DNA of 64,000 bases from Centroberyx gerrardi (Eukaryota > Chordata > Actinopteri > Beryciformes > Berycidae), in the NCBI RefSeq assembly GCF_048128805.1, contig NC_136017.1, positions 6,192,307-6,256,306 on the forward strand. The letters run 5' to 3'. The number at the start of each line of letters is the position of its first letter. The first letter of the stretch is position 1. The position numbers were made by a program, and so were the translations under genes. Under the pieces are notes generated by a model that saw only the letters and a list, made by a program, of their open reading frames with translations, did no database searches and was not told where the DNA came from. Shown here piece by piece: positions 1 through 10,492 of this stretch.

Positions 1-190
1 TGTAGGGGGGAGGCAGTGGTCTCTTACGGAGAATGTAGAGGGACACTAATCGTCTCTGACCAAAAGAAATATTCCACTGCATGTCCCATCAACCCCACGG
101 CGCTATGGGAAATTACATTACTGTTCAGGAAGGCAGGAAGGCACCATCCATCTAACCTAACCTATATGTAGACAGAAGAGATCTCAGCTG

Positions 191-191
<1 letters not shown>

Positions 192-222
<31 letters not shown>

Positions 223-230
223 GTGTGTGC
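192..230. repeat. (GT)n microsatellite
   Basis: An almost uninterrupted GT run with one GC interruption. It is one of many dinucleotide arrays in the window. Confidence 0.95.
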
Positions 231-871
231 ATGAGTGTCATGGGAGTCAGACTGCTGATTCTGCTCCCTAATAACACTACATATATATATATATCTAGTT
301 AATCATAAGAAAAAATGGGATAAAATAGACCAAAAAAATTGTATGTTCATATCTTTTCTTCACCTTTCAGATCTATGTATCTGTATCCTCTGTCTGTTTA
401 CTCAGCAGATCAAGCCAGTCTCTCACCTTCGGCTAATTCTCACACCCTCCTGATGAATTCGACAGGGCGGCACATTGTACTATAAATCGCATAAGCCCGA
501 GAAAATACAGTAGGTATCATGTTTTTATGCTCACTCGGCAGGTTTCGCTTTCATTCACCGCGCCAATTCTGCTTCCAGACAGACAGACAGAGCGGTTTTA
601 TCGCTCGGCATCTTAAAAGACAGTCGACAAATCCACCAAAAAGCTATAGGGAGTCTTGTTGGGTTTTTTTTTAATTACTTTACATGTAATACACAGAAAA
701 GTGTGACTGGCTTAATCCACAAACGTGAGCATGGAGACTTCCTGGCTTATTGAACACAGTAACCATCCAGCTAATGCATAAAATGAGACAGTGAATGAAA
801 TGACGCAGTGGATGAAATGGCAGAGTGAAGCCCAGGGAGCCATTTTTCCTCCACAGGTCGACTGTTTCCTA

Positions 872-1190
872 TAGGGCTGGGCAATATTGACAAAATCAAA
901 TGTATGTGATATATATATGTGTGTGATGATATTTTGGGTATGACTATTGGTGCTTTCAGAAGATATTTACATTTTGAGAAACAAGCATTAGTAGGCTTTC
1001 ACTGTTCATTTCACTCCAGAGCGCTAGAACAGTCAGTTCAGAAAATGGTATAATTGTAAAAGATAACTGTAACGCAGTCTTTAAGACCAGGAGAAGACAA
1101 CATTTAAGCTATATCACGATATTATGATGACCAAAATCCCAGAGGATCTCTGATATCACAATGTCGATATCGATATGTCGCCCAGCTCTA
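872..1190. mobile_element. hAT-like MITE with TAG(G/A)GCTGGGC terminal inverted repeats
   Basis: The left end reads TAGGGCTGGGCAATAT and the right end, read in reverse complement, TAGAGCTGGGCGACAT. The interior is rich in ATATCG-type palindromic steps. At 319 bp with no coding capacity it is a non-autonomous DNA element. I saw no clear 8-bp target duplication, so the hAT assignment rests on terminus type only. Confidence 0.6.
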
Positions 1191-1262
1191 CTGTGTCCTG
1201 CCACCTTCTCTCAATGTGTCACCCATGGCTGACCCAGTTGGTTTCCACCACTTCTAGAAGCT

Positions 1263-1266
<4 letters not shown>

Positions 1267-1308
<42 letters not shown>
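1267..1308. repeat. (CT)n microsatellite
   Basis: A CT run of about 40 bases. It produces Ser/Leu and Arg/Glu pseudo-open frames that are not coding. A GCC-repeat stretch follows near 1366-1384. Confidence 0.95.
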
Positions 1309-1311
<3 letters not shown>

Positions 1312-1642
1312 ACCTCGGTGCCGGAACGCAGCCGGCATCACAAGTGTTCGCCGCCGACACCACGGCCGCCGCCGCCGCCGCCGCTCCCGTCTCCCCGGCT
1401 CACCGCGGCTGCTGAGCTGTTTGTTTAGGAATCTGGGCCCGAAAATTGTATTCCATCGACCATGCTCGCTATCAACACACAATTATCTGGGTTAATCATG
1501 TGGAACTGTGGCAAATTCACCTGGGGCTCAGGAACTAATGACATTCGCGTCTGGCCCTGCTTTAGTGAAATGGCCCCAGCACCTGCAGCAGGAACACGGA
1601 GATTGCCAAAGAAAATTTGGTCTCATTTCGTCCTCCTCAACG

Positions 1643-1675
<33 letters not shown>
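1643..1675. repeat. Poly-C tract (33 nt)
   Basis: An uninterrupted run of C, followed by a CT-rich pyrimidine stretch to about 1760. The minus strand is poly-G. Its length may be imprecise because such runs are hard to sequence. Confidence 0.9.
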
Positions 1676-2278
1676 ACCTCCCCCCTCCCCCTCTTCCTCT
1701 TCATCCCACCCCTAACCACCCTCCCCCCCTTTCCAATCTCTCTCTCTTTCCCCTCCCTCCCTCTTTTCTCTTTCCATTTCCATCCCACTTCGCCCTTAAA
1801 TTTGTTAATCTACCTCTTTTCAGGTTTCCTCCTCTGCTCGTCTCTCTCTTTTCTTTTTTTTTTTTTTTTTTTTTGTTTCTCCCACACTTTCTTCTTCTCG
1901 TCGCAGAGAGGACACCCGCGGTCGCCGGGTGCGGCGCGCGCGACAATGGGCCGGGGCGAATAAAGAACATCAATCCCCGCTCTTCCTCTCGGTGTCATCA
2001 TCATAATTCCCACCGTCGAGCTTCGCTACCTGTGTGACACCTGAGCAGTAGTCGTGTGGGAAAGTGAGGAGGCGATATGGAAGACGGAGATGATATCTCT
2101 CGCGGTGAATTTTGCGACGACGCGTGCCTCCAGGTTCCGGACAGACAGCAACTTGTGTTCTCGCTGTATAATTAAAGCAGCGATTGAGCGCAGGCAGCGG
2201 GGGTGTTGATGCTCTTTCTTAGTCTCACTCTTTCTTTCTTTCTTTTGCTTTCCCTCCCTTCCCCTTTTTCTCTCTCTA

Positions 2279-2279
<1 letters not shown>

Positions 2280-2314
<35 letters not shown>
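2280..2314. repeat. (CA)n microsatellite
   Basis: A pure CA run of about 34 nt next to a CTTT-rich stretch. Confidence 0.95.
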
Positions 2315-2318
<4 letters not shown>

Positions 2319-2960
2319 TCAATCATACACGCCACAGACTCATTTCCACTAACTTAGAGGAAGTAGAGAAACTCAATGCTCATAATTATACATCAATACA
2401 AACATATGTTTCCCAATCACAGATGCCATCCATGTGTGAAATGGGTGTCACACCGTTGGAGGTCTCATTATTTGTGAAGGTTGGGGGTGGGTGGGGTGGG
2501 GTGGGGGGGGCTGTGTAGGCGCTGTGGCTACCACCCACACCGGTCACACTGACTATGTAATACACCTCTTCTGTTGATAATCTGAAGCGATGGGTAGGAG
2601 GGGTTTTGCATGCTGAGCATATATCGGATTTATGGGATTCTATTTCCAACGACCCCCGGTTTGATGCGAGGTGCGAATCACATCCCTCCCTCCTCGGGGG
2701 AATGCGGCGGTCAACGCGGATGGATTCCTCCATCCATTCCTCCGGATGAGCTTCATTGTTTTTTTTGTTTTTGTTGTTTTTGACACCTTTGCGTGTCTTT
2801 CCAATGTCTTTGACTGGAAATAGCCGTATAGACACCGGTGTGGCGCCCACCTCGGTCACGCTTCGCTTCTTAGCCCGACCGTTGCTCAGAAGACATGGGC
2901 AGACTGAGCTGAAAACCAACTTTTGCCTCAAAGAGGTCAGCAGAAGGCTTCACCCCTCAT

Positions 2961-3212
2961 TTAAAGCTGCGCTTGGTAAGATTTATATGCAAAAATACAC
3001 CAGTTTTACCAGCCTAAACCACAAAGTGAGAGAGCCTCATCTCCACTAATCGAGACCCCGTAGATTCACTCTATTTGAGAGTGCTGTGTGACGTTCACTG
3101 ACCTCACCGCACAGGATTTCCGGGTACCGAAGCACAAACAATTTCAAACAGTTACCTCTCGCTGCCATTTTGGGCCCACCAACGTACAAAAGTTGCCTAG
3201 TGTGGCTTTAAA
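2961..3212. mobile_element. MITE family 'TTAAAGCTGCACTAG', copy 1
   Basis: The left end TTAAAGCTGCGCTTGG and the right end CCTAGTGTGGCTTTAA are imperfect inverted repeats about 252 bp apart. The same termini and shared internal sequence (for example AAAAATACACCAG) occur at 20441-20694 and in rearranged form at 5249-6512. This length and structure fit a non-autonomous DNA transposon. I do not know the family name. Confidence 0.65.
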
Positions 3213-3391
3213 TGTATAGCTGTCTGCACTCGCGTCTCGAATATACACGCATGTGTTTGTACACAGAGACATATTTCCGTACACAGAGTTTATTCGAGGC
3301 CATAATTGTTAAGGGGTAATTGAAAATTTCTCTCCAAAATAATCAAATTTAAAGCTTAAGAATGCATTCTAGCCCACATAAGGAGCAACAT

Positions 3392-3394
<3 letters not shown>

Positions 3395-3423
<29 letters not shown>
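3395..3423. repeat. (CA)n microsatellite
   Basis: A pure CA run of about 28 nt. Confidence 0.95.
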
Positions 3424-3427
<4 letters not shown>

Positions 3428-3668
3428 GAAGCTGTGTCTTGTTGCTCTGGAGTCCGTGACATGGTTTAACAGTCTCACAGGATCCATAAAACGCCCCCGA
3501 AGGCTTCGTATAATCTCTCCTTTTTTCCTGCTTAATAGGAGATAATACAAGTGCGCGCCCCGATGAATCAATATGCAACAGCAGCTTTAGTTTGATAATT
3601 AATACCAGCGTCGGAAATAGATTTGTGATTTGGCAGGGCAGGTCTCTCAGACTGATATGACTCCGGTC

Positions 3669-3714
3669 TCTCTCTCTCTCTCTCGCTATTCTCTCTCTCT
3701 CCCTCTCTCTCTCC
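3669..3714. repeat. (CT)n microsatellite
   Basis: An interrupted CT run. The shadow frames on the minus strand encode Arg-Glu repeats. Confidence 0.9.
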
Positions 3715-4619
3715 CAACAGCCAAAGTCCCCGTTCCACTCTGTATCCACATCCCATTGAACTAATCTCATTCATTTTTTTTTTTTTTTTCAATAGCGCTA
3801 ATTCTTTGACTAAAGCCTGTTATCTCATTAAAGGGCCCGCGATGGGATTCGATGGCATCCTGACATCTGTATTCATTCCCCTCGAAATTAGTCCTGACAC
3901 AAATTTAATGAAAAAACACTCGGAACAGTGGAGATTAGACGTCATGCCAAGTATCACAGAAGGGAGAAAAAAATCATCTATTTAGTTTTGGTTACATTTT
4001 TGGAAGGGTGGATTAATACTGTTCCTTTTGCGCCAATAACACTCGCTTTTTTGACTGCTGGGGTCTATTGGGCCTACCTCTTACTCGGTTGTTTTGCCTC
4101 CTTTTTACGCTCAATCCGTAAGTCGGATTGAGACGCCGAGGAGTGCACCGAGTTCGCTAATGGTATTTTAAGGGTGACTGCGACACCGAGGCGCTAATTC
4201 AATATCAAATGCTCTTAAGGTAAGAAACGGGGCGGCGAGACAAAGAGGCGCACCCCTGGCCTCCGGCTGATAAACCCAGAAACCAAAGCAAAGTGAGGAA
4301 GAGGATGGGAAGTGGATTCTCCTCTCCGATCGGCAACCGCCTAACTTCGCACCCCGCCCCTCGCCTCCTCTTCATCACCCGCTCCTCCCTTATTCCACCC
4401 CACCCCACCCCTCCCCCCCCCCCCCATCACCCTCGTCAAAAGCCTGTGTCGGTTGCGGCGCTGATAATTCCCTCTGTTTGAAAAAAAAGAAAAAAAGAAG
4501 AGATGAAAGCGTTCATGGATGAAAGAAACTTGGATTTAATCTTTCTCTCCGTCTCTCGCTCTCTCTTCCAGTACACGGTGTTGATCATTTTCTTCAGGAA
4601 AGAAGGAGGAGGAATGAGG

Positions 4620-4626
<7 letters not shown>

Positions 4627-4650
<24 letters not shown>

Positions 4651-4651
4651 G
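4627..4651. repeat. (GA)n microsatellite
   Basis: A short GA run within a purine-rich segment. Confidence 0.9.
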
Positions 4652-4820
4652 GGGAAGAAATACACAGGAATGAGGCGAAAGAAGGAGAAAATAGAAATGG
4701 GAGCGAGCCCATTTGCCAGGTGCGGAGGGGGGTGGAGGACGGGGTTGTGGGCTAGTTCAATAGAAGCAGTTTACCCTTCCAAATGTACACACAGTGACCT
4801 GATGAAATAGTGGCCTGGAG

Positions 4821-4888
<68 letters not shown>
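4821..4888. repeat. (GA)n microsatellite, about 65 nt
   Basis: One of the longest uninterrupted dinucleotide arrays in the window, embedded in a purine-rich segment that extends to about 5140. Confidence 0.95.
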
Positions 4889-4890
<2 letters not shown>

Positions 4891-5248
4891 GTGCAGGGGA
4901 GGGGAGATGGAGAGAGCGACAGATAAAGAAAAGCCATCGTTTTCCTCCCCTGCCTCATTCGGCCCTCGCCACGATAAGGCCCTTCCACTCTCAGGTATCT
5001 GTAGTCACGAGGTAAAAGGGCCTGTCATAAAGGAGCAAGGAGAGAGAGATGGAGATGGAGAGATTGGTAGAACAGACTCAGAGGAACTACAGAATAAGAG
5101 GAGACAGGCGTCGGAGAGGAGGAGTGAAGGCACGGTCGACAGGCAGTAAGGTGGATATTCACCCATCATATCAAATCAGACAAAGAGTAAAGCGCCCAAC
5201 CGGATTTTTTATTTTTCCTGTTCCCTTGTTGATCCACTGGATCTTCAG

Positions 5249-6512
5249 TAAGCTGCACTAGGCCAGATTTTTATGTAAAAATACACCAGTCTTAGCCTAA
5301 ATGACTAAATGAGTGGGGTTCTCCATTATGGCTCTTGCGGCCATATTGGAGGTCCGCAGCTCTTGGACAAGAGTGACTGAGTACAGCTGATTGGATTTCA
5401 AAACATACTACTTGGTCATCTCAAAGGAACTGAAAAGATTTGGTTAATTTCTGTGCTGTTTTTGACTGGGAATTTACGATCAATTCTGTATTTAGATAAT
5501 GTCAGCTTATAGCTAGCTAACCATGTTAGCCAACGCACTGAGGGACACACTCCTTGATGCGGTTTACAGACTTCTGGCCTTTTTTGACAAGTTTCTGACC
5601 ATAAGAAAACATACATAACCTATTTGAGAAGTTAAAAATCAAATTTAATGTCAGAGTGTGTGTGTCCTGATCTGGGCCAAGGGTGTCAGGAATTAGCCAC
5701 CGGCACAGTGGCTGTCGTGAACACTATAGTAGCACGTTAACATTGACATTGTTCTGCTGGCTAGTTAGCTGGCTAGTTAGCTAGCTAACAAAGCCAAATA
5801 CCAACTCTTTGTTTGTCGGTTAACTTAGCTGAAGCTTTTCATGCTACAACTCCGAGTGTTGGGAGTAGTAACGGGGTTAGAAACATGTCCTGTCAGGGAA
5901 ACCTACATTTGGAAACAAATCTACCTCATCAGGCTATTCACTTCAACTTAAAATGGCACTGAATTGACCTTCCCTCCCTCACCACAATAATCTTTTTCAA
6001 ATATCTCTCTTCCAGCCAGATCGTTGTGTAGACTATTTAGCCATTATTTGTGCACAGCCAAGAATCACATCTCTGCTAATTGAGACCCCAAAGATTCACC
6101 CTATCGCCCAAATGAAATTTCGGTGTCTGGTATGGACACTGGTGGTAAATTCACCCACAAGGACATGACAAATCAAAACTTTAGAGTGAAATCCAAACTG
6201 TCTCATTAAAAGAGTCTCATCTCCACTAATTGCGATCCTGTAGATTTGCAAATTTTGAAATTCTGGTATCAGGTATGGACGTTTCTCCAGAGTGAAATCC
6301 AAACTGCCTCCAGTGAGCAGCACTCCGATCTTTTCCTCTCTCATGTCTTTGGTACTCTTAAAGCGATCACAGACCAACCGGGCTGGTAAACATGAGTGCT
6401 CTGTGTGCGGTTTACTGACGTCATGTTGTATGTATTTCTGGGTATTGAACAGTTACCTCTCACCGCCATGTGGAGCCGCTGTACATGCACAGCTGTCTAG
6501 TGCAGCTTTAAC
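5249..6512. mobile_element. Rearranged or nested copies of the TTAAAGCTGCACTAG family
   Basis: A left terminus (AAGCTGCACTAGG) lies at about 5249 and a right terminus (CTAGTGCAGCTTTAA) ends near 6512. Internal segments (the ACACCAGTCTTA block near 5284, TCTCATCTCCACTAAT near 6210, and the TTGAACAGTTACCTCTC block near 6447) match the 252-bp copies. The distance is too long for one element, so this is probably two or more broken or duplicated copies. Confidence 0.45.
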
Positions 6513-7998
6513 CTGCGGCAGAGAGGCCAGGCGGGGGAGAGAGAGAGGAGGACAGGGCGCCGGGCCACGGACCTCATTATCCACCGCTGAATGGCCCGAA
6601 CAGATGAAATGGAAGGTGGAATAAGGCGGGGACAGAGGGTAAGAGAAGAGGGGAGGGGAGGTGAGGGAGGAGGATCCGACGGCAGGGACGAGGGAAATGG
6701 AAGAACCTGTGACTCAAAATGATTTGATGAAGAGAGGAGTGGGGGCAAAATACAGAGAAGATCTGGTGAAGAGTAAAAACAGGGAGAGAAGTTTCTGTTT
6801 GATTCCCTTATGCCCTGTGAATACACTGTTCATTATATCACTTTCTCTCTCTTTTTTCTTTTCCCCCATACTAGATTGGCTCATTTAGATATTGACCTGC
6901 GGTAATCAAATTTGAAAACTCTGAAATGCACTAAATGTAGGCTATAGGTTAGATAACTCCTAGTCCTGTTCCTAAATTAAATTTCCCAAATTGCTTTTGC
7001 AGTCAGCGCTTTAAGGCCGGGGAGAAAGACAAGTCTCAGCCCAGCCGCTCAGCAGTCGAGGCTTATTGTGGAGTTGTTGTAAGGCGCATCGCAGGCCCGA
7101 GGACACCGGCATCCTCCCAGGGGGGGCGGCGGTAGTAGCGGTGGTGTGGGGGTGTTGGATTTTATAGCCCGCAGCTCCCCAGCCCCACTTTGCCAGCCGG
7201 GGCAAGGAGCCATATGGCAGTCAACCGTGGCTCCGGCCAGCTCCGGCTCATATGTATGGAAAACACAAGGTCTGGAGAGAGGAGTCACAGGGGGTCACAC
7301 TAGTCAGAGTGGCAGCCCGAGGTCCTGGTGCAGGTTAGAAGGTCTTGGTTCGGGAGAAGAGGCTAATTTCTTCTACTTGGCTGAATAATTGCGCCCCCTG
7401 GGTTGGCCTCTGGGTAATGTGGAGGTAGAGCAGAGCGTACCGACGTGAAGGGCGAGCGGGGGGTGGAGAGGGGGGGGGTTCAGGAGAGGCGCTGGGATAA
7501 CAGAAAAGGCTATGTCCGAAATGGTTACTCATTAAATCCGTTTTACAATATCAAGAGGTCGAAACATCCTCACACTATTATTGCTGTGCTTTGCACTGTG
7601 TCGTGCTCTTGATTGGAACAATACATGCTTACATTGCTCATGTTCACATTATGTTCATTATGGTTATACATGCCTGCAACATCAATAGTAATTCCACTGC
7701 AGATGATATGCTGCACCTTGAGATGTTTACATTTCCAACAGCATATCCATTAATAAGCTTTATAAAATGGGTCCATGCACAAACCAAATACTAAACAAAA
7801 TCCAGTAGGTGAAGAATTAGACTGAAATTGAAAGTAGAATCTCTTTGTAAAAAAAAAAAAAAAAAAGTGGGGTGAGTTGGTGCAATAAGTTGCTTCTTGG
7901 GATGTCTTTGTTGCCCCTGGAGTAATTGCTGTGGACAGTTCTATCTACTGGGGACAAAGACCAGTGTGATGATGTGATGCAAAGGACTACTACTGCTG

Positions 7999-8102
7999 CT
8001 GGTGTGTGTGTGTGTGTGTGTGTGTGTGGATTCGAGTATAAGGCTGACAGTTACAACAGCACCACACACACTCATGGACACACACACACACACACACACA
8101 CA
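7999..8102. repeat. (GT)n and (CA)n microsatellite pair
   Basis: A GT run at 8001-8028 is followed 30-40 nt later by CA runs to 8102, forming an imperfect inverted pair. Confidence 0.9.
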
Positions 8103-8462
8103 GCTGCACTCACACATAAACCAAGTAATGAATCTGCCATGATCCTGCTTTCAAGAAGAAGAGAAGGGGGGGGGGGGGAGATTGAAACCAAGCGATATGA
8201 CTGAATCTCTGCGTATTCATTAGAAAATAAAGATCACCCTTTAAACCCGTGGCTGCCTGGCTGGTGGCGGCGGCGGTGTGACGAGGCAGAGGAGGTGACA
8301 GAGATGTTTAAACGCAGTGAGGGCCAGGGAAGCGAATGTGACATGCTCAGGTGTAATTATACTCACCTAGTTCACAGCGGAGATTAAGAAGGGAAGGGAT
8401 AGAGAAGCGGAGGAGCGTCAGACATAAAAGAATATAGGAAGACTCGCTGATGAGCCGTGTCG

Positions 8463-8489
8463 ACTCTCTCTCTCTCTCTCTCTCTCTCC
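8463..8489. repeat. (CT)n microsatellite
   Basis: A CT run. Further poly-T and poly-A tracts lie at 8594-8611 and 8641-8661. Confidence 0.9.
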
Positions 8490-8921
8490 CTCCCTCCTTC
8501 TTTCTCTCCTTTGTCACTGTATCATCTCAAGATCTCACTTCTGTTTGCCTTTTCCAATTATCAAGGTGTGACTGTGGGCTTCCACGATTTTTTCTTTTTT
8601 TTTTTTTTTTCCAATATGAAGTTAACTATACTGAACTAGAAAAAAAAACAAAAAAAAAAAAATCATTTTCTTTGTTTGGCAGAAAAACAGCAGTTGAATT
8701 AATTATCACTTACAAATTTTTCTCTCTCTCTCTCTCTCATCCCATCCTCTGCCTCTGCGCTGCGGGCCTGATCTAATACGAACGCTGCAACTTTGCATTT
8801 TGCTGCGATGTTGTCGGACATCATTGTAAGGACGCTCCTTCAGATAATGTGATTTATTGGGGTTGGAAAAACAACACTGATGCTCTCTGCACTGTCTTCA
8901 CACAACGTAACGCTGAGCCAA

Positions 8922-8938
8922 CACTGCCCTCTAGTGGC
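8922..8938 (-). promoter_or_regulatory. Candidate CTCF site 1
   Basis: The minus strand reads GCCACTAGAGGGCAGTG, which fits the vertebrate CTCF core (CCASYAGRKGGCR). An identical 17-mer occurs at 20221-20237. Binding is inferred from the motif only; the same word is common in fish genomes and may travel in repeats. Confidence 0.35.
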
Positions 8939-9747
8939 TGCTGTGAGTCTCACACCGGCATGAAGTGGCCCCGCTGTCAGAAAATAGATCATGACAGTCT
9001 AATTTATTATCTCCATCCCTCTGACCCAATACTTCAGAGCTGCAGCCTGATGTCCTAATGACAGGCAGTCACAGTCACACTCAATCATCTCAACCCTTCC
9101 ACAAACACACCAGCGGCTTCCTCTCTCCCTCCGCTTTCGTCAAAGTTGATTCATCAATTATAATGAAGCAGGGGAGAGTATTTGAAATAATTACAATGGG
9201 GTTGTGTTAAGTAGATTACAAAAAAAAACAAAAACGGCTACAATGATCAACTGCAAATTAAGTATTCCAATTATCCCGACTGGTTCAAGTGGCAATCTGT
9301 GAGATCCACGTTTGGTGCTCATTGGTGTGGTGTTTCCGCACTGTACGTCCCAGAGATCACCTGTCAATCAAACAGCATGGGGGCGGAGCTTGGATTCCAT
9401 ATACATTCCATATCAACACTCTCGCTCAATCAGACTTCATAGATATGAGCAAAGTTCTTGTTTTTCCAGTGTGTTGGGTTGGGTTTCAATACCCAAAAGT
9501 AAGACTTCTTCTCAGGCAGGACAGCAAGGCCCAAACTGTTCCAAGCTCCCTAGACCGCCCCCCAAATCCATACAGTGACACAATGGCAATCACTGATTTG
9601 ACAGTATGAGCTCGCATTACAAATCAATGCATCAAAATCTGAAGTTTCATTACAAAACAAGATGTTTGACAAAGAGTGACGCCTACTAAAAGAAAACGCG
9701 CGGTTGATAACAAGGTAGACAAACTGGATCCTCTGTATTTTCGAGAC

Positions 9748-10022
9748 TCACTGCTGAACGTCAGGTAATGCGAGTTCAGGTAACGAGTTTCTTTTATACG
9801 TGGACATCTGATGTTCGTTGCACCCGACCAGGATGAAGAGCAGGCCAGCCAGCAGGCAGAAGAAGACGGCGACGGGAGCCAATAGGAATGAAGGACCGTG
9901 CTGGACGCTGAGCTGGAAGGAGGGGCAGCTGGAGACTCTCTGGTGGAGGGAGAACCGCTCCAGAGTGTCCAGAACCTGGATCCACATCAGATACATCAGC
10001 ACCACAGCCAGCAGGCACAGGC
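9748..10022 (-). CDS. tmem182: tmem182 coding exon 5 (residues 158-248 and stop)
   Basis: Acceptor TTCTAG|GC. It encodes TM3, the second loop, TM4 and the cytoplasmic tail, with the TGA stop at 9750-9748. Confidence 0.9.
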
Positions 10023-10432
10023 CTAGAAGGGAGAGACTGGAATCGTTATCATCACAGATACTGATACCATTACTATTGAATGTTACGTACTCCCAATTCA
10101 AAATGATTACAGAATTCCTACTCCAGAATCAATCCGGTTGTTTTGAAATGTTACATTTTGTGCAATGCATCAGCAGTGTCGTTTCTAACAGTCAGGCCAA
10201 GTAACTGAGATTGTAAACTGATTTGAGAGAGAGAGAAAATTTCATTCTTTAAATCGTACGATCCTAATCAGACGTTTCACACGTTTTATGCTTTGCTTTT
10301 ATTGCTATTACCAGATGTTTCCCTTTCTTTTTTTTCCCTTTATTTATCTAGAATTTACCCCTCTATGTGCTTTGGCAACACCAGTAGATTTGCATGTCAT
10401 GCCAATAAAGCAAGTTCAAAAATATTGGAATT

Positions 10433-10492
<60 letters not shown>

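Larger units (their letters stand above)
1..9747. other. Gene-free region downstream of tmem182
   Basis: No exon of a recognisable protein is visible on either strand. The open frames here are driven by simple repeats (poly-Pro, Ser/Leu, Arg-Glu runs) or are short. The region holds many microsatellites, two or more short DNA-transposon-like elements, and non-repetitive AT-rich stretches around 1.44-1.62, 3.55-3.95 and 4.13-4.22 kb that resemble conserved non-coding DNA. The last point is an impression only, since nothing could be aligned. Confidence 0.6.

Noticed and set aside
1462-2037. 191-codon proline-rich frame
   Set aside because: Produced by the poly-C and CT-rich tracts; no splice signals or recognisable domain.
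7383-7405. Third CTCF-like site (GCGCCCCCTGG)
   Set aside because: Only about 11 of 14 core positions fit, with the mismatches at the informative 5' end.
9818-10204. Plus-strand frame of 128 codons
   Set aside because: Antisense to the last tmem182 exon, whose membrane segments are clear on the minus strand.
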